Assembly (NCBI GenBank): GCA_041748655.1
Contig: JBGTCV010000136.1
Location: forward strand, 1 to 64,000
Reading direction: 5' to 3'
DNA length: 64,000 nt
Source of the DNA: Leptofilum sp041748655
GTDB taxonomy: Bacteria > Chloroflexota > Anaerolineae > Promineifilales > Promineifilaceae
Position numbers and translations under genes: made by a program. Positions 14,743 to 22,553 of the stretch are shown in pieces; position 1 is the stretch's first letter; every line of letters starts with the position of its first letter. The notes beneath the pieces were generated by a model. It saw only the letters and a program-made list of their open reading frames with translations, was not told the origin of the DNA and did not search any database.

Positions 14743-17448
14743 ATGCGCCTCATCCTTTCCCATGAAAACGCCGATTTTGACGCTGTCGCCAGCCAACTGG
14801 CCGCCAGCAAGCTGACGCCCGACGGCGTCATGCTGCTGTCCCGCCGCCTGAACCGGAATGTGGAGCAGTTTCTGACGCTGTACTGGGATGCCTTTCGCTT
14901 TGTACGGCCGTCTGACTGGCGTAAACAGCGGGTGAAAGAAGTGCTGTTGGTCGATACCCAATCCCTCAACAGCGTGCGCGGTATGGTGGCCAACCCGGCC
15001 GTCCACGTTATCGACCACCACACGGAGCAGACGCCGCCCGCGGAATGGACCGCCCAGGTAGAGCCGGTGGGCGCGACCACCACGCTGCTGGTAGAGCGGC
15101 TGCAACGCAAGGGAGTCAGCCTGGCCCTTGAAGAGGCCACCCTGCTGCTGCTGGGCATTTATGAAGACACCGGCTCGCTGAGCTACGACACCACCACCGC
15201 CCGCGACGCCGCCGCCGCCGCCTGGCTGCTGGAGCAAGGGGCAATTTTGGCCGTGGTGCGCCGCTTCCTCAACATTCCGCTCTCCAGCAGCCAGCAGGCG
15301 CTGTACGACGCGCTGCACGCTGCCGTCACCTGGCACGAAGTGCAGGGGCAAACCGTCATCGTGACGGGAGCCGTCGCCCCGGAAAAGTTTACGGATGAGA
15401 TCGCTTCCATTGCCCATCGCCTGCGCGAATCGCTGACGCCCGCGGGGCTGATTGTGCTGGTGCAGCTGGAGGATGATGTGCAGTTGGTAGCCCGCAGCAC
15501 TACCAAAGAGGTGGATGTGGCCGCCGTGGCCCGCGCTTTTGGCGGCGGTGGCCACAGTCGGGCTGCTGCGGCGCGAATCAAAGACCAGCCGCTGGCTGAG
15601 GTGCTGCCGCAGGTGGTGGCGGCGCTGCCCCAGGCTATCCAGCCGCTCATCCAGGTGACAGAGTTGATGTCCCACGGGGTGCAGATGGTGCCGCCAGAAA
15701 TGCCGGTGCGAGAAGCGGCCGTTCTGATGCAGCGTTTGGGTTACGAAGGTTATCCGGTGGTGACGGAGCCAGAAGGCCAGCTGGTTGGCCTGCTCACCCG
15801 CCGCGCCGTAGACCGGGCCATGAGCTACGGGATGGCCGATCTGGCCGTCGAGCGTATCATGAAAAAGGGGGACGTCACGGTACGGCCGTCTGACGCCATC
15901 GACACGGTGCAGCAGCGGATGCTCAACGAGGGGTGGGGGCAGATTCCCGTCGTGCCGGAGCAGGCAGCCGAATCGACCCGTCCCATTGGCATTGTCACCC
16001 GCACCGACCTGCTCAACCATCTGTTCCAACCCCCCAGCAAAACGGCCGACACCAACATGCGCCGCCTGATGCTGGAAACGCTCCCCCCAGCGGTGTGGTA
16101 CATGATTCTAGCCATCAGCGAAACGGCCGCTGAGCTAAACCTGCCCCTCTATTTTGTCGGCGGGCTGGTGCGCGACCTGCTGCTGGGCAAAGCGCCCACC
16201 GACCTGGACATGGTGGTGGAAGGCGACGCCATCCGCCTGGGCAAGATGCTGGCGCAGCGCTTCGGCGGCGAGATTCACAGCCACAAACGGTTTGGCACGG
16301 CCAAATGGCTGCTGGATGCGGCGGTGTGGGGCAGCGTTTTGCGGAGGGACAAAAAGGAGATTGGAGGTTCGAGATTAGAGATGGGCAATCTCCAATTCTC
16401 CGACACGGCTCAGGGCAGTCTCCCAATCTCCAATCCCGATCTGCCGCCCACGATTGATTTTGTCACTGCCCGCACCGAGTTTTACAAAGAGCCAACCGCC
16501 CTGCCGGAAGTGGCGCACGGTTCGATCAAGCTGGATTTGCACCGGCGGGATTTTGCCATCAACACGCTGGCAGTGCGGCTGGACGGCGCATTTTTAGGGC
16601 AGCTGCTCGATTTTTACGGTGGGCAGCAAGATTTAGCCGAGAGGATCATCCGGGTGCTGCACAGCTTGAGCTTTGTCGATGACCCGACGCGCATTTTGCG
16701 GGCGGTGCGGCTGGAGCAGCGGTTGGGCTTCCAGATTGAGCCGCGCACATTGGAGCTGATCAAGGATGCGCTGCCGCTGCTGGACCGGGTCTCCGGGGCT
16801 CGCATTCGGCACGAAATTGAGCTGACGCTGCAAGAGAGTGAACCGACGGCGGCCCTTAATCGCCTCTCTGAACTGGATGTGCTGGCCCATATTGACGAGG
16901 GATTGGTCTGGCTGCCGGAAACGGCCGTTTTCTTCCAGCGCGTCCTCCCGTTTTTTCAGGAACCGCCCTGGGCCGGCTGGCTGGCAGACGAGTCGCCGCT
17001 GTTTACCTACTTTGCCCTCTGGCTGGCGGCGCTGCCGGAGCCGGATCAGCGCGGGGTGATGAAGCGGCTGCGGGTGCGCAAAGCCACCCGGACGGATGTG
17101 CTGGCCTGCGGCAGGCTGCGCCGGGAGTGGGTGACTTTGCCCGCCACGCTGAAGCCGAGTGAGGTGGTGCAATTACTGCGGCCGTATCCCGTCCGGGTTT
17201 TGCTGGTGGGGCGCATTTTGCTGGCGCGCCAACCGGCGGCGACTCTCATTGAGCGCTATTTGCAGGAGTGGCGAGGGGTGAAAACGGCCGTAACCGGCCA
17301 TGATCTGCGCGAAATGGGGCTGAAATCGGGGCCGCAGTTTGGCGTTTTGCTGGAAAAGCTGCTCGCCGCTCGCCTGGACGGCGCCGTCACCAGCGAAGCC
17401 GAAGAGCGGGCGCTGCTGGACGAGTTGCTTGAAGAAACGGAACAGTAG
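14743..17448 (+). CDS. CCA-adding tRNA nucleotidyltransferase fused to DHH and CBS domains
   Basis: A 901-residue multidomain protein. Residues 1-290 are a DHH/DHHA1 phosphoesterase (V-I-D-H-H at 89-93, G-G-G-G-H-S-R near 267). About 305-420 hold two CBS domains. From about 470 comes the nucleotidyltransferase head (V-G-G-L-V-R-D-L-L-L-G-K and D-L-D), then F-V-T-A-R-T-E and H-R-R-D-F-A-I-N-T-L-A and an RNA-binding helical body. The DHH-CBS-NTase order is a known architecture. It should repair or add CCA ends, needed for both tRNAs here. Residues about 538-566 are encoded by an intergenic-type repeat. The start is set by TATAAT directly upstream. Confidence 0.9.
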   Translation: MRLILSHENADFDAVASQLAASKLTPDGVMLLSRRLNRNVEQFLTLYWDAFRFVRPSDWRKQRVKEVLLVDTQSLNSVRGMVANPAVHVIDHHTEQTPPAEWTAQVEPVGATTTLLVERLQRKGVSLALEEATLLLLGIYEDTGSLSYDTTTARDAAAAAWLLEQGAILAVVRRFLNIPLSSSQQALYDALHAAVTWHEVQGQTVIVTGAVAPEKFTDEIASIAHRLRESLTPAGLIVLVQLEDDVQLVARSTTKEVDVAAVARAFGGGGHSRAAAARIKDQPLAEVLPQVVAALPQAIQPLIQVTELMSHGVQMVPPEMPVREAAVLMQRLGYEGYPVVTEPEGQLVGLLTRRAVDRAMSYGMADLAVERIMKKGDVTVRPSDAIDTVQQRMLNEGWGQIPVVPEQAAESTRPIGIVTRTDLLNHLFQPPSKTADTNMRRLMLETLPPAVWYMILAISETAAELNLPLYFVGGLVRDLLLGKAPTDLDMVVEGDAIRLGKMLAQRFGGEIHSHKRFGTAKWLLDAAVWGSVLRRDKKEIGGSRLEMGNLQFSDTAQGSLPISNPDLPPTIDFVTARTEFYKEPTALPEVAHGSIKLDLHRRDFAINTLAVRLDGAFLGQLLDFYGGQQDLAERIIRVLHSLSFVDDPTRILRAVRLEQRLGFQIEPRTLELIKDALPLLDRVSGARIRHEIELTLQESEPTAALNRLSELDVLAHIDEGLVWLPETAVFFQRVLPFFQEPPWAGWLADESPLFTYFALWLAALPEPDQRGVMKRLRVRKATRTDVLACGRLRREWVTLPATLKPSEVVQLLRPYPVRVLLVGRILLARQPAATLIERYLQEWRGVKTAVTGHDLREMGLKSGPQFGVLLEKLLAARLDGAVTSEAEERALLDELLEETEQ
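16356..16440. repeat. GGAGATT-family repeat inside the CCA-enzyme gene
   Basis: Imperfect GGAGATTGGAG and CTCCCAATCTCCAAT words match the repeat family seen between genes at 55430-55473 and near 31741. Here it sits in frame in the nucleotidyltransferase head, between the segment F-G-T-A-K-W and I-D-F-V-T-A-R. Confidence 0.65.
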
Positions 17449-17555
17449 CTTGCATTTTCGGATAGAGATATAATTTTTGCAGATGAATAGCGGTAAAAAT
17501 CGCCTTTTTTCAGTAGAGACGGCATGAGCGCAAGCTCAACACCATAAATGAAAAC

Positions 17556-17612
17556 CAGCAGATTCCGCAGATTCACAAGATTTTTTTCTGCGTTTATCAG
17601 CGTTAATCTGCG
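17556..17612. repeat. Repeat of the GCAGATT family in the LuxR gene leader
   Basis: GCAGATTCCGCAGATT and TCTGCG/AATCTGCG words form an imperfect dyad. It would be read as protein if an upstream ATG at 17548 were used, which is a reason to reject that start. Confidence 0.6.
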
Positions 17613-17652
17613 TCCTGTTTCCGAAAGAGTCATTTATGATTTACCTGTCCTT

Positions 17653-18342
17653 ATGATTCACATCATTGTTGTTCACCAAACCCGTCTGATTGCCAGCCTG
17701 ATCGCTTCTGTGCTTACAGAAGAGCCAGGGATCTATGTGGCTGGCCTGTCTGCGTCTGTGGAAGAGGCGCTGGGCAAGGTGGAGCGCAGTAACTGCAACA
17801 TGATGCTGGTTGCCGCTACGCTGCCCAACCAGGGCGCTCTGACGCTGACTCGCGAAATGGTCAAGCTAGACCCCTCCGTTAAGGTCATGGTTATTGGCCT
17901 GCCCGATTCGGAAAACATGATTTTGCAGTACGTTATGGCTGGGGCTGCGGGCTATGTGCTGCAAGATGTGACCACCGAACATCTGCTGGAAAATATTTGG
18001 GCGGCGCACCATGAACAGGCGCTTGTGTCACCAGATATTGCGGCCAAACTCATCTCGCAGCTGGCTGAGCTGGCTCGCGTTTCGTCGCAGCATACGCTGG
18101 AGCCGCTGACGGTGGAGGAACTGACGCCGCGTGAGCGGGATGTGCTAAATCTAATTGGCCAGGGGCTGACCAATCAGCAAATTGCCGACCAGTTGGTGGT
18201 GGAAGTGGGTACGATAAAGACCCATGTCCACAACATTTTGAAGAAGCTCGACGTGGCCAATCGGAAAGAGGCAGCGGCTTATCTGCCTTATTTGGATGAT
18301 CAAGCAGATGATGATCTGGAAACGGCCGTTTCCGATCAATAA
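17653..18342 (+). CDS. LuxR/NarL-type transcription regulator with degenerate receiver domain
   Basis: A 229-residue protein with the receiver-plus-LuxR layout of response regulators. The C-terminal helix-turn-helix is intact: L-T-P-R-E-R-D-V-L-N-L-I-G-Q-G-L-T-N-Q-Q-I, then V-G-T-I-K-T-H-V. The receiver has lost its chemistry: the acidic pair is H8-Q9, the phosphoacceptor Asp is A54, the switch Thr is Gly, and the conserved Lys is Q104. It should therefore not be phosphorylated by a histidine kinase and may be ligand- or partner-controlled. No kinase gene is adjacent. The start at 17653 is chosen because upstream codons lie in a repeat. Confidence 0.88.
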   Translation: MIHIIVVHQTRLIASLIASVLTEEPGIYVAGLSASVEEALGKVERSNCNMMLVAATLPNQGALTLTREMVKLDPSVKVMVIGLPDSENMILQYVMAGAAGYVLQDVTTEHLLENIWAAHHEQALVSPDIAAKLISQLAELARVSSQHTLEPLTVEELTPRERDVLNLIGQGLTNQQIADQLVVEVGTIKTHVHNILKKLDVANRKEAAAYLPYLDDQADDDLETAVSDQ

Positions 18343-18553
18343 TTCCCAATAATTAAATAACCCACTCAACCTCTATCTCCTTCTATATCCCCCCTCTCTA
18401 CCCTGAGAGATTTCTCGTCAGACAATTTGTTTCATACTAAAACCTGAGAAAAAATAAACAGATTGCGCAAGAGTTTGCAGAATTAGCAGGTTTTCTTTCT
18501 GCTTGCTCTGCGGTTTTGCGTTGAATCATGTGTGGTGAAGGAAGGAGAAGCTT

Positions 18554-19504
18554 ATGCACGTTGTTATTAGCACTTTTGCAAAATTAGACCATGCAGAAAC
18601 GGCCGTTGCCGCCTTGCATGACGCTGGTTTTACCAACGACGAAATTGGCGTGCTGTTGCGGGGTGAACAACCCATTGACGAACAAAAGCAAGCGCATGAA
18701 GAGACAGCCGAAGAAGCAGCTAATGAAGCGCTGACCGGGGCTGGCGTTGGGGCATTGGCCGGAACGGCCGTTGGCGGCTTATTTGGTTTGCTGGCCGGAG
18801 CTGTTTCTATTGTGGTGCCGGGTATGGGACCCGTTTTGGCTGGCGGCATTGTGGCCGCCACGCTGGGTGGCGCGGCCGCTGGCGCTGTGTATGGCACGCT
18901 TTTGGGCGTTGTCATTAAGCTGGGACTCACAGATGAGAATGCCGACTTTTATACCGAAACTTTAACCAATGATGGCGTTATTGTGTTGGTAGAGGCAAAG
19001 GGCCAACGAGCCGCCAAAGCGTGGCGAATGATGTACGAGGCCAAGGCCACCAAAACCGACTCTACTATTTTGGGGCAGTCGCAAAATACGTCGATTTCCA
19101 TGCCGGTTATTGGCCTGTTCCCCAACCCCGAAAACGCTGGCAAGGCATTGATCCGGTTAATAGATGAGGGAATCGACGAGGAAAAGATTCACCTGTTGGA
19201 TACGCACGTAGCACAAGAACGCGGTCTGCCAAATAACAGGTATCCTACGATGTTTGTGCCCTCACCCCTTGGTTTAAACCCAATACCTGTCTTGCCATCG
19301 GCAAACAAGCCGGATGAGCGTAATGTGGTCGAAGCCTACCTTGTCAACCTGGGCATAGATGAGGCTGATGCGCCATTTTATCTGGATGCAGTACGGCAAG
19401 GGGGCGCTCTCTTGATTGTGAAGACCCAAGACAGGCAAGAAGCCATCATCAGCCGGACGGTAATGAAGGCGATGGATGTTACGCAAATGGCGACCCCCAT
19501 CTGA
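18554..19504 (+). CDS. General-stress-type protein with glycine-zipper core and two flexible domains
   Basis: A 316-residue protein. An N-terminal segment (V-V-I-S-T-F-A-K-L-D-H-A-E-T-A-V, E-I-G-V-L-L-R) resembles the small domain of general stress protein 17M. It is followed by a Gly/Ala-rich pair of hydrophobic helices (G-A-G-V-G-A-L-A-G-T-A-V-G-G) with glycine-zipper spacing. A second copy of the small domain comes near 190-300 (P-V-I-G-L-F-P-N-P-E-N-A). GGAG precedes the ATG. Proteins of this type appear in stress regulons, but no biochemical role is fixed. Membrane insertion of the zipper segment is likely. The gene is monocistronic as far as I can see. Confidence 0.75.
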   Translation: MHVVISTFAKLDHAETAVAALHDAGFTNDEIGVLLRGEQPIDEQKQAHEETAEEAANEALTGAGVGALAGTAVGGLFGLLAGAVSIVVPGMGPVLAGGIVAATLGGAAAGAVYGTLLGVVIKLGLTDENADFYTETLTNDGVIVLVEAKGQRAAKAWRMMYEAKATKTDSTILGQSQNTSISMPVIGLFPNPENAGKALIRLIDEGIDEEKIHLLDTHVAQERGLPNNRYPTMFVPSPLGLNPIPVLPSANKPDERNVVEAYLVNLGIDEADAPFYLDAVRQGGALLIVKTQDRQEAIISRTVMKAMDVTQMATPI

Positions 19505-19557
19505 AACTTCTGGGTTAATCAAGCATTTCTGCTCGATGCCAAAGCGAGAAGCAGCAG

Positions 19558-21975
19558 CTAGATGATAAATGGATAGCCCAGCGAAGATTGTTCTTTGGCC
19601 AGAATGAGATCGTGGCGTTCACTTTTAACCAGAAAGCCCATAGCTTCGTCGTTGTTGCTGCCGTCCATCAGCACGTTCAGGCGGTAGCCGTTTGTCACTT
19701 GCGGCAGATCGACCACTTGCAAATAAGGGGCCAACGGTGCATCTTTTGGCAGTAGTTGGCTCAGGCAGTTGGGAGAGAGCCGAAAGAAGCGCCAGTTGAA
19801 GCTGGCACCTTCCAGATGCAGCGGGATGGGCAGCGAATGGATACCAGATTCGACCAGATCCTGGAAAAAATGGGTACCGTAAGAAAGCTCCGGTGGCTTG
19901 CCGTCTTGAGCCACGCCCAGCTCGATCAGCACTTTGGTGTTGTAGATGTCGGCGTAGCTGACGCGCACGCCTAGCTCCAGATTGGTGCTGCCCCAGCGGC
20001 CTGGCCCAATGAGAATAAATGATTCATTTTCCAACAGCTTATTTAGCCGGCCAATGGCTCGGCCCAGCTCTAGCTTGGTGGTTGTTTCGGGAATCTGGCG
20101 GTATTTTTCGGGGTTGACAAAGATGATGTAGCGGACTTGTTCGGCACGGCCGTTTGGAATGAGACCGCGCGAAGTGAATAAAATCCGCTGTATGGGTACG
20201 TCGTTGGGAATCTCGACAAACTCTTCGTTTTGGCGCTGGCTGAGCGGGCGGCATTGCAGCAGGTGGAGCTTAAAATCTGGATACGGCCGTCCTGGTAAAA
20301 TCTCTACCGTAAACTCCATATCGACTGGCGTTTTGTACCCTTTCTCCAGCCGTTTCAGCGCCGTGCGCATCAGCGTTACAAATTTGCGGTCTCGCACCAG
20401 CACCTCAAACGTTAGCACAAAACGGTCATTTTCATCCAGCGCCCCCACGGAAAGGATGCGCTCTAAATAATCCCCCTTATCTAGCGAAGCGATATAGCGC
20501 AGGTCAGGAAAATCGCGGTGCAGCACCTCGTTGATGGGCAGCGTGGTGAACTCGTTTTTCTCCAGGTCTACCAGATCAACATACCATTGGGCATACTGGC
20601 GCTGGGTGGCTGGGGTGGCTTCTGGGCGGAGCTGGGGATGGCTCAGGGAGATCATCCGGGGGTAATCGTTGTCAACCCGGTCTACGGCGCGGGTGCCTAC
20701 GCCCCACACAATGCGCAAAAAGCCAGCTTCCCGATCTATTTTAGGGTGCCAGCGGAACGGATTGCGGCTGAAGCCGACACCGGCGATGGAGGGCATGAAG
20801 TAACGGCCGTATCGCTTCCCCCGCACCCGCTGCAACAGCACCCCCATCCGTTCATCATAATCAATCAGCCCGTGTTGCTGCCGATACAAGATAGCGTCTG
20901 GATTAATGGTGCTGGCATAGACCCGCCGAATCGCGTCTAGTAAATCTCGCAAATTTTCTTTGTCTGTGCCCTGATTGGGGCAAAAATAGCTGTGGTATTT
21001 ACCCGCAAACGAAAAGCCAAAATTATCTTCCAGCAAGCTGGACGAGCGCACAATAATGGGATCGTCCCCAAACTGTGCCAGCACATAACGCAGCTGCGCC
21101 ATAATACCTTCCGGAAAGCGCCCGGCCAGATGTTCCGCCTCAATATTGGGATGCTCCTGACGAATCTCCTCCAACGGCCGATATTTCTGATTCATGTAGC
21201 TGTCCAGATTATTCATCAGCCGGAAGTCGTAAATGACCTCGCTGCCCAAAAAGTACGAATCAGGGATTTCGACGAATTCACTGATGTCTGGCCCACCGTC
21301 GCTGGGGGGCTGCTGCAAAATTTTCCAGGCCAGGATCATGCCCGCCGCCTTGCCGCCAATCTTGCCCCCGCCAATGCGCCGCCGGTAGATGAGGCGCAAA
21401 TCGGCAATGCTAAACACATGCTTCGCCACGGCAATAAAACGCAGCTGGTCGCTAATCATCCCCTTGATCAGCACCACTTTAATTTCTTGCAGATGATGTT
21501 TGACCTTTTTTAGCTGGTCAGGAGGTAATGTTTCGTATAGCTCTCCCTGGCGGAACAATATTTCCCAGGGGGCAATTTCCGGGTTAAACGTCAGCTCAAT
21601 CGAGTCTGTATGCCCTGGCTGGCTGTTGAGCACATCTTCAATGATGGCGTCAAGCAAAGCCAGGCTCAGATTGTTGCCAAAGTAGGCATCAGTCTGAAAA
21701 TCCCGAATGCGGTCTTTGCGTTTTTGCCAGATGTGGGCCTGTTCCTGGCCAAACGGATCAAACAACCCTTCACGTCGCTGGGATTCTAACGCCTTGGCTT
21801 TTACTTCGGCATTAAATGTTTCCTGGTCGATGATGCCGCGCTGGAACAGCTCCTCTCGCATCCGTACTCGAATATCATGGGCCAGAGTGGGGTATTGGGC
21901 CAGCTTGATGTAGATGTCAATCGTTGGCGTAATGCTGCGCAGCGGGCCAACATTGTGTGGTACAGGAAAGTCCAT
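19558..21975 (-). CDS. PEP/pyruvate-binding (PPDK N-terminal type) ATP-grasp protein
   Basis: An 805-residue protein. The core has the nucleotide-binding features of pyruvate phosphate dikinase/PEP synthase: G-G-G-K-I-G-G-K-A-A-G at 202-212 and I-I-V-R-S-S-S-L-L-E-D-N-F near 308-320. Later segments I-L-I-G-P-G-R-W-G-S and S-Y-G-T-H-F-F-Q-D-L-V-E-S-G are conserved-looking. I do not see the swivelling phosphohistidine domain or the PEP-binding barrel, so it is not a full PEP synthase. It may phosphorylate or bind another substrate. A ribosome site GGGAG precedes the ATG. It is divergent from the HIT gene. Confidence 0.8.
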   Translation of the reverse strand: MDFPVPHNVGPLRSITPTIDIYIKLAQYPTLAHDIRVRMREELFQRGIIDQETFNAEVKAKALESQRREGLFDPFGQEQAHIWQKRKDRIRDFQTDAYFGNNLSLALLDAIIEDVLNSQPGHTDSIELTFNPEIAPWEILFRQGELYETLPPDQLKKVKHHLQEIKVVLIKGMISDQLRFIAVAKHVFSIADLRLIYRRRIGGGKIGGKAAGMILAWKILQQPPSDGGPDISEFVEIPDSYFLGSEVIYDFRLMNNLDSYMNQKYRPLEEIRQEHPNIEAEHLAGRFPEGIMAQLRYVLAQFGDDPIIVRSSSLLEDNFGFSFAGKYHSYFCPNQGTDKENLRDLLDAIRRVYASTINPDAILYRQQHGLIDYDERMGVLLQRVRGKRYGRYFMPSIAGVGFSRNPFRWHPKIDREAGFLRIVWGVGTRAVDRVDNDYPRMISLSHPQLRPEATPATQRQYAQWYVDLVDLEKNEFTTLPINEVLHRDFPDLRYIASLDKGDYLERILSVGALDENDRFVLTFEVLVRDRKFVTLMRTALKRLEKGYKTPVDMEFTVEILPGRPYPDFKLHLLQCRPLSQRQNEEFVEIPNDVPIQRILFTSRGLIPNGRAEQVRYIIFVNPEKYRQIPETTTKLELGRAIGRLNKLLENESFILIGPGRWGSTNLELGVRVSYADIYNTKVLIELGVAQDGKPPELSYGTHFFQDLVESGIHSLPIPLHLEGASFNWRFFRLSPNCLSQLLPKDAPLAPYLQVVDLPQVTNGYRLNVLMDGSNNDEAMGFLVKSERHDLILAKEQSSLGYPFII

Positions 21976-22130
21976 TTAATTTCTCCCAGGAAAAGCAAAT
22001 AGCGGAGCTGTGTCGGCTGATCTCCTGTAATTATACCGCAGCTTGCCTTGTTGCCAGAACAGGAGTAAAACGGGCGGGATTTCAGCAGCTGGGGATTGAT
22101 GGCTGGCTGCTACTTACGAAGGAGGATTTG

Positions 22131-22484
22131 ATGACGACAATTTTTTCCAAAATTATTTCAGGCGAAATTCCGGCAGATATTGTGTACCAGGATGAGCTGG
22201 TGACGGCGTTTCGGGATATTAACCCGCAAGCGCCGACGCATATTTTGATTGTGCCCAACAAGGAAATTCCAACGGTAAATGATTTAACCGAGGAAGATGA
22301 GCAGGTAGCGGGACGGCTGCTGCTGGTGGCCCAAAAGCTGGCCGCTCAGGCAGGCATCGCGGAAGATGGTTACCGCCTGATGATCAACTGCAACCAGCAC
22401 GGTGGGCAGGAAGTGTTTCATTTGCATTTGCATTTGTTGGGGGGACGGCCGTTGGGGCCGATGTTGGTGCGGCGTGGTCAGTAA
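22131..22484 (+). CDS. Histidine-triad nucleotide-binding protein (HinT/PKCI type)
   Basis: A 117-residue HIT-superfamily hydrolase. The triad H97-L-H-L-H101-L-L-G-G-R-P-L-G-P-M is complete and the N-terminus F-S-K-I-I-S-G-E-I-P is typical. HinT enzymes cleave nucleoside phosphoramidates and aminoacyl-adenylates. AAGGAGG at 22119-22125 fixes the ATG at 22131; longer frames run into the divergent promoter region. The stop codon TAA is itself part of the CAGTAATCAG repeat that follows. Confidence 0.95.
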   Translation: MTTIFSKIISGEIPADIVYQDELVTAFRDINPQAPTHILIVPNKEIPTVNDLTEEDEQVAGRLLLVAQKLAAQAGIAEDGYRLMINCNQHGGQEVFHLHLHLLGGRPLGPMLVRRGQ

Positions 22485-22550
22485 TCAGTGGGTCAGTAAT
22501 CAGTAATCAGTGGGTCAGTTTCTGAATACTGAATACTGAATACTGCTTAC
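22479..22550. repeat. CAGTAAT-family repeat abutting the HIT gene stop codon
   Basis: Tandem words CAGTAAT/CAGTGGG on the left and GAATACT triplicate on the right. The HIT gene's stop TAA (22482-22484) is inside the first word. Confidence 0.8.
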
Positions 22551-22553
22551 CGG

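Noticed and set aside
14596..16029. 477-codon frame on the minus strand
   Set aside because: Antisense to the DHH-CBS-CCA gene; His/Gln-rich composition typical of shadow frames in GC-rich DNA.
21957..22130. Upstream extension of the HIT gene
   Set aside because: It overlaps the divergent start region; AAGGAGG directly before 22131 decides the start.
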